A stretch of 64,000 bases of DNA from Nocardiopsis gilva YIM 90087 (GTDB taxonomy: Bacteria; Actinomycetota; Actinomycetes; Streptosporangiales; Streptosporangiaceae), in contig NZ_CP022753.1 in assembly GCF_002263495.1 (NCBI RefSeq), positions 2,480,001 to 2,544,000 on the forward strand, written 5' to 3'. This document shows, in pieces, positions 61,101 through 64,000 of this stretch (positions are counted from its first letter, which is position 1; each line of letters opens with the position of its first letter). The notes below the pieces were generated by a model. That model saw only the letters and a list, made by a program, of their open reading frames with translations, ran no database searches and had not been told where the DNA came from. The translations under genes were made by a program, and so were the position numbers.

Positions 61101-62341
61101 CCGATCTGCCGTAGGAACGTCACGGTGGAGGTGGCGGCGCCGAGGTGGCGGTGCTCGACGCTGTTCTGCACGGCCAGCACCATGACCTGCATGACCAGGC
61201 CGATCCCCAGCCCCAGGAGGATCAACGCGGCCGTGACCGTCGCCGTGCCGCTGCCGGAGTCCACGGTCGCGAAGAGGCCCAGCCCGGCGGCTGCCATGGC
61301 GGTGCCCACGATCGGGAACACCTTGTAGCGCCCGGTGCGGGTGATGAGACGCCCGGAGACCACCGTCGTGGCGATCACGCCTGCCATGAGGACGGTGAGG
61401 AGCAGCCCGGCCCGGGTCGCGCTCGACCCGAGGGCGATCTGCAGGAAGGCGGGCGTGTAGCTGATGGTCCCGAACATCGCGAACCCGATGAGGAAGCTGA
61501 TCGCTCCCGGGATCGCGAACGCGGGGTCGCGGAAGAGCCGCAGCGGGATGATCGGGTCGGTTGCCCGACGGGCCGTGACCAGCCACGCGACGAGTCCGGT
61601 GAGGGTCAGCCCGATCAGTGCCGGGATGGCAACGGGGCTGGCGCTGTCGCCGCCCCGCCCGACGATGTCGGTGAGCAGGACCAGCGCGATGACGGCCGTG
61701 GCCAGGGTGAGCGCCCCGGCGTAGTCGATGGGTGGGCGGGCGGTGGGCCGGGGCAGGCGGAGGGTCAGCGTGATGGCGATGAGCGCGACAAGGCCGAGGA
61801 CCGGGTGGATGGTGAAGATCCACCGCCAGGTGAGGTGGTCGACGACGAAGCCGCCGATGACCGGCCCCGCGACCGCCGCGATGATGTAGGCCGACCCGAT
61901 CAGGGCCAGGTAGCGCCCGCGTTCACGCGGGCTGACGATCTCGCCGATGATCGCCTGCGCTCCGATCATCAGCCCACCGCCGCCCGCGCCCTGGATCGCG
62001 CGGGCGGCGATGAGGGCGGGCATCGAGGGCGCGAGCCCGGACAGCACGGCACCGGCGACGAAGATCAGGATGGCGGCCTGCATGACCGGCCTGCGGCCGA
62101 ACCGGTCGCCGAGTTTGCCGTAGAGCGGCATGACGACGGTCGCGGCGACGAGGTAGGCGGTGACAACGGCCGGCATCTGGTCCAGTCCGCCCAGGTCACC
62201 GGCGACGAAGGGAAGCGCCGGAGCCATGATCGTGTGGTCCAGCGCGCCGAGCAGCATGGCCAGCATCAGTCCTGGGAGGATCAGGCCGATGCGGGGGAGG
62301 GCGGCCGAGCCGGTGTCGCGGTGCACGTCGTGTCGGGGCAC
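58130..62341 (-). CDS. MFS drug exporter fused in frame to rifampin phosphotransferase-like enzyme
   Basis: A 1403-codon frame. Residues 1-~505 are a DHA2-type exporter (EmrB/QacA group, about 14 helices; LDHTIMAPALP, GKLGDRFGRRPVM). Residues 524-1403 form an 880-residue PEP synthase-like protein with the domain order of rifampin phosphotransferase: ATP-grasp (GGKGANLGEL, VRSSATAEDLPGAAFAGQQ, MFSANPVTG, LLQARPMT), a long helical substrate domain, and a swivelling His domain (GGAGSHAAIVAREYGIPAV, His 1341). GTG 62341 has AGGAGG ahead of it. The junction holds a perfect Shine-Dalgarno sequence and ATG (60772), so two separate proteins are possible. The antibiotic substrate is inferred only. Confidence 0.82.
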   Translation of the reverse strand: MPRHDVHRDTGSAALPRIGLILPGLMLAMLLGALDHTIMAPALPFVAGDLGGLDQMPAVVTAYLVAATVVMPLYGKLGDRFGRRPVMQAAILIFVAGAVLSGLAPSMPALIAARAIQGAGGGGLMIGAQAIIGEIVSPRERGRYLALIGSAYIIAAVAGPVIGGFVVDHLTWRWIFTIHPVLGLVALIAITLTLRLPRPTARPPIDYAGALTLATAVIALVLLTDIVGRGGDSASPVAIPALIGLTLTGLVAWLVTARRATDPIIPLRLFRDPAFAIPGAISFLIGFAMFGTISYTPAFLQIALGSSATRAGLLLTVLMAGVIATTVVSGRLITRTGRYKVFPIVGTAMAAAGLGLFATVDSGSGTATVTAALILLGLGIGLVMQVMVLAVQNSVEHRHLGAATSTVTFLRQIGSSVGVAAIGALITLRFTERLPTGAGTVLDGNGGAGSLTPQAIADLPGPVRDAVAQAFGDAVPPVFGLTAPLLLLAFVLALALPARPLRTTAHIETAPSPRGRITKEAPRMTDRGPAQRFAAPIDAFGRDDLDRAGGKGANLGELVRNGFLVPGGFIVTTDAYTAAVERTDLAERIAEHVAGLRATDAGGDTAPATDGAALRAAFDAAAVPDDIRAAIADAYAELGGGPVAVRSSATAEDLPGAAFAGQQDTYLNIIGERAVIDAVARCWASLWTDRAIAYRRHRGIDSGEVSIAVVVQSMVEAESAGVMFSANPVTGDRGEVVIDASSGLGEAVVSGLVTPDHYVLDTSGKLKEWRGGRREVVIHGTADGGVTHGSEPAPPPDKPQLPAPVLRELASLGTRVAAHFGRPQDMEWAYADGEVRLLQARPMTAVPPPPVRLNPVQRRIGSMVMDYATQRPYPLDMTTWLAHGPVKMVAVMMASVGIRADLPKSFPEEDGVVTRYIPPMPRPTLKVLAAPFSIAARARRHDPARWTNDARFLAFERGIDELNDRDLEALTWAELLRVPRTAMDLLGEVTDLRVDYLPAALVALLRLRLALARLGLTTLMADLLIAPTRTTDCNRALEALAEQVRRSPRLYADFARLDPDELAELVAGTTAPATEYEHTEAPDDPDLARFRADFRAFLAEYGHRETASPILISPPTWIESPATVLGLIRMLLDQDTAGAAPGDRSRAAEERLLAHPRLRRAGRRARMMRRVEAARVGMALREDTHFYFTRSMPPLRRSLMEMGRRLRDAGVLRTPGDVFHLRFEELESIADVPGLPPEQAEALRATALRRAAKRDELAGVRLIDPTAIFPRPPEGGDALVSGTPASGGRATGPARVIRDPAEFGELRRGDILVCPYTNPAWTPLFQRAAAVVVDSGGAGSHAAIVAREYGIPAVMGTGVATTELTSGRIVTVDGDVGEVSAAQDAPGATAVPAAKGGTEGGPS
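60770..60791 (-). promoter_or_regulatory. Internal ribosome binding site and start inside the apparent fusion
   Basis: On the - strand AAGGAGG (60781-60787) lies eight bases before ATG 60772, where the phosphotransferase homology begins. A TAA in a different frame overlaps the AAGGAGG (60786-60788). This is the layout of a normal two-gene junction. Confidence 0.7.
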
Positions 62342-62400
62342 GCGGTCTTCCTCCTCTCCGTAGCGCGCGGGGCGCGGTGGAAGGGACGTCCGAGCCAACT

Positions 62401-62465
62401 AGGAAACGCGGCGTTCTCTATCACGACGCTACGCGGCGCTCTGAGGAAACGCAACGTTCTCTACC
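62401..62465. promoter_or_regulatory. Paired 22-bp operator-like repeats upstream of the exporter gene
   Basis: Direct repeats 62401-62422 and 62444-62465 (AGGAAACGC..CGTTCTCTA.C) agree at 19 of 22 positions with starts 43 bp apart. Each has the inverted core AACGC-N-CGTT. They lie 60-125 bp ahead of GTG 62341, between it and the divergent serine hydrolase gene, and fit binding by the local TetR protein. Confidence 0.55.
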
Positions 62466-62604
62466 GAGCGTGGTGTTTGTTCACCTCAGGGCAACCACTT
62501 CGGGCACAGCCGAAACAGCGTGACCTGCGGAACCAGCGGCACAACCGGGTCGTCGGAGATGTCGGTTCCGGAGAGATGGGTGTCCGGAACCACCCTCACG
62601 ACGA

Positions 62605-63897
62605 ATGGTTGGACAACGAATGGCAGAGCACGAGGTCAGCCGGCGCGGATTCGGCAAGCTCGCGGGTGCGGCCGGTGTCGGGGCGGCGCTCGGCGGGACG
62701 CTGGCAGCGTCACCGGCATCGGCGGCGACCCGCACCTGGCACCAGGGCGGACAGTACGTCAAGTCGCTGCGCGTCTTCGACGGCACCATGAAGACGTTCA
62801 TGCAGGACCGGAACATCTCGGCGGGCCAGCTCGCGGTGAGTTACAAGGGGCGGCTCGTCTTCGGCCGGTCCTACGCGTGGACCGACGACGAGAAGCTGCG
62901 CTTCGGCCCCACGGCACTCTTCCGCATCGCGAGCCTGTCGAAGTCGATCACCGCCACCGCGGTGAACCTGCTCGTGCAGCAGGGCAGGCTCAAGCTCAGC
63001 ACCCCCGTGACCGAACTGCTGGAGCTGAACCCGCCGGAGGGAGAGAAGGTCGACCCCCGGGTCTCGGAGATCACGGTGCGGCGGCTGCTCCAGCACCTGG
63101 CCGGGTGGGACCGGGACATCTCGGGCGACGCCACGTTCGAGAACTTCGCGACCGCGAAGCAGCTGGGTGTCGGGCTGCCGGTGGGCATCGACCAGATCAT
63201 CCGCTACGGCGCGGGCAAACCACTGGACCACGACCCCGGCACGAAGTACGCCTACTGCAACTACGGCTACATGCTGCTGGGCAAGATCGTCGAGAAGGTC
63301 TCCGGGCAGCCCTTCGAGACGTTCGTGAAGAAGAACGTGCTCAACCCGATGGGCATCACCCGGATGCGGCAGGGCCGGACCCTCGCCGAACACCGCGCGC
63401 CCACCGAGGTGCCCTACTTCTCCCAGTACACCAGCACCACAGTGATGGACGACTCGGGGAAGAAGGTCCCCCTGCCGTACGGCGGGTTCCGGCTCGAGAA
63501 CTTCGAGGCGACCGGGGGATGGCTGTCCTCCGCCGTCGACATGGTCCGCTTCGCGTCGCTGTTCGACTCGACCAAGGTGCTGAACACCGCCTCGGTCAAG
63601 CGGACCTTCGCCGAGCCCGAGACCGGGATCAACAGCAAGGGTTACTACTACGGCATGGGCTGGCTGGTGCGGCCGGTCAGCGGTGGCAGCGGGATGAACA
63701 CGTGGCACGACGGCAGCGTGGGCGGAACGTTCGCCTACATGGTGCGGCAGTACAACGGGATCTCATGGGTGGCGTTGTTCAACCAGCGTGATGACAAGTC
63801 GGGGAAGAGCTACTACGACATCGACAGCTCGATGTGGGACGCGATCAGGAGCGTCAAGAGCTGGCCGTCGCACGACCTGTACGACAAGTACTTCTAG
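62605..63897 (+). CDS. Tat-exported serine hydrolase, beta-lactamase/class C PBP family
   Basis: A 430-residue exported hydrolase. The N-terminus has a twin-arginine signal (VSRRGFGKLAGAAG) cleaved near ASA-AT (40/41). The catalytic SxxK is S110/K113 in RIASLSKSI, the YxN is Y217-C-N219, and HDG in TWHDGSVGG replaces KTG. This is the pattern of class C-like esterases and D-alanyl carboxypeptidases, not of a proven beta-lactamase. ATG 62605 or 62620 may be the start. It is divergent from the exporter gene and may share its control. Confidence 0.9.
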   Translation: MVGQRMAEHEVSRRGFGKLAGAAGVGAALGGTLAASPASAATRTWHQGGQYVKSLRVFDGTMKTFMQDRNISAGQLAVSYKGRLVFGRSYAWTDDEKLRFGPTALFRIASLSKSITATAVNLLVQQGRLKLSTPVTELLELNPPEGEKVDPRVSEITVRRLLQHLAGWDRDISGDATFENFATAKQLGVGLPVGIDQIIRYGAGKPLDHDPGTKYAYCNYGYMLLGKIVEKVSGQPFETFVKKNVLNPMGITRMRQGRTLAEHRAPTEVPYFSQYTSTTVMDDSGKKVPLPYGGFRLENFEATGGWLSSAVDMVRFASLFDSTKVLNTASVKRTFAEPETGINSKGYYYGMGWLVRPVSGGSGMNTWHDGSVGGTFAYMVRQYNGISWVALFNQRDDKSGKSYYDIDSSMWDAIRSVKSWPSHDLYDKYF

Positions 63898-63920
63898 AAG
63901 CCGCTGAAGTGGGCAAACGA

Positions 63921-63948
63921 AGGGCGGGGGCCGTGTGGCGCCCGCCCT
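63921..63948 (+). terminator. Terminator of the serine hydrolase gene
   Basis: 8-bp arms AGGGCGGG/CCCGCCCT (63921-63928, 63941-63948) with a 12-base loop, 24 bp past the stop. The remaining bases to 64000 hold no recognisable gene. Confidence 0.6.
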
Positions 63949-64000
63949 GGTGTGCTTGTACGGAGGATGGGGGAGTGGAAGTTACAGGCGTTCGGCCTTG

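Overview
The window is GC-rich chromosomal DNA with frequent GTG starts and actinobacterial signature genes: CtaF, DUF3043, DUF4191, PspAA/PspAB, AdoK, MacS, and a cytochrome bc1-aa3 branch with di-heme QcrC. Gene content and order resemble the conserved core block of Streptomyces and its relatives. I infer a Streptosporangiales-type actinomycete, most likely Nocardiopsaceae (Nocardiopsis, Streptomonospora or Thermobifida-like). No rRNA, tRNA, insertion sequence or integrase was recognised.

Layout. 0-3.2 kb: copper delivery genes (sco, pcuAC), a small P-loop kinase, and an ArsR/AHSA1 pair whose promoter carries a palindromic operator. 3.1-6.9 kb: an orphan Phd-like antitoxin, glnA with a well-formed GlnR operator, RDD and DUF4191 proteins. 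7-15 kb: lipoate assembly (lipA, lipB), a TIGR01777 epimerase, a frameshifted sucB, lpdA and pepA. LipA and LipB make the lipoyl group that SucB carries and Lpd reoxidises, so this is one functional neighbourhood. 15-18.5 kb: the late cobalamin genes cobS and cobU plus an aldo/keto reductase. 18.5-22.2 kb: a membrane-stress module (DUF3043, pspA, pspAA, htpX, pspAB). 22.2-27.2 kb: a glycerate kinase broken by two frameshifts, erpA, adoK, a DUF2470 protein under an iron box, rpsD and tusA. 27.5-37 kb: the terminal respiratory chain, ctaCDF on + and ctaE-qcrCAB on -, with an L,D-transpeptidase lipoprotein between; sco and pcuAC at the left edge supply copper to this oxidase. 37-44 kb: a receiver-like protein, trpD, an AsnC-domain protein, rhomboid, an exonuclease/GIY-YIG fusion, and a zinc-ribbon/NYN pair. 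44-49 kb: two coiled-coil NlpC/P60 wall hydrolases, the second behind a probable c-di-AMP (ydaO) riboswitch, then fadD. 49.5-56.7 kb: glkA, a phosphodiesterase-fold protein, an acyltransferase, an esterase, a membrane protein and the macS sensor kinase. 56.7-64 kb looks accessory: macR is not where expected, and instead there is a membrane protein, a TetR regulator, an MFS exporter joined in frame to a rifampin-phosphotransferase-like enzyme, and a Tat-exported serine hydrolase.

The most unusual content is non-coding. A roughly 68-bp near-perfect palindrome is dispersed in three intergenic copies (40.4, 47.2 and 51.4 kb). The 51.4 kb copy is the centre of a 533-bp imperfect giant palindrome whose outer 93-bp arms differ at one base, and a diverged single arm lies at 32.4 kb between another convergent gene pair. 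Two 29-bp units resembling type I-E CRISPR repeats flank the pepA terminator without a recognisable array.

Three single-base deletions in G/C runs disrupt sucB (one) and the glycerate kinase (two). A fourth of the same kind could explain the MFS-phosphotransferase fusion. Homopolymer undercalls must be excluded before any of these is treated as biology.
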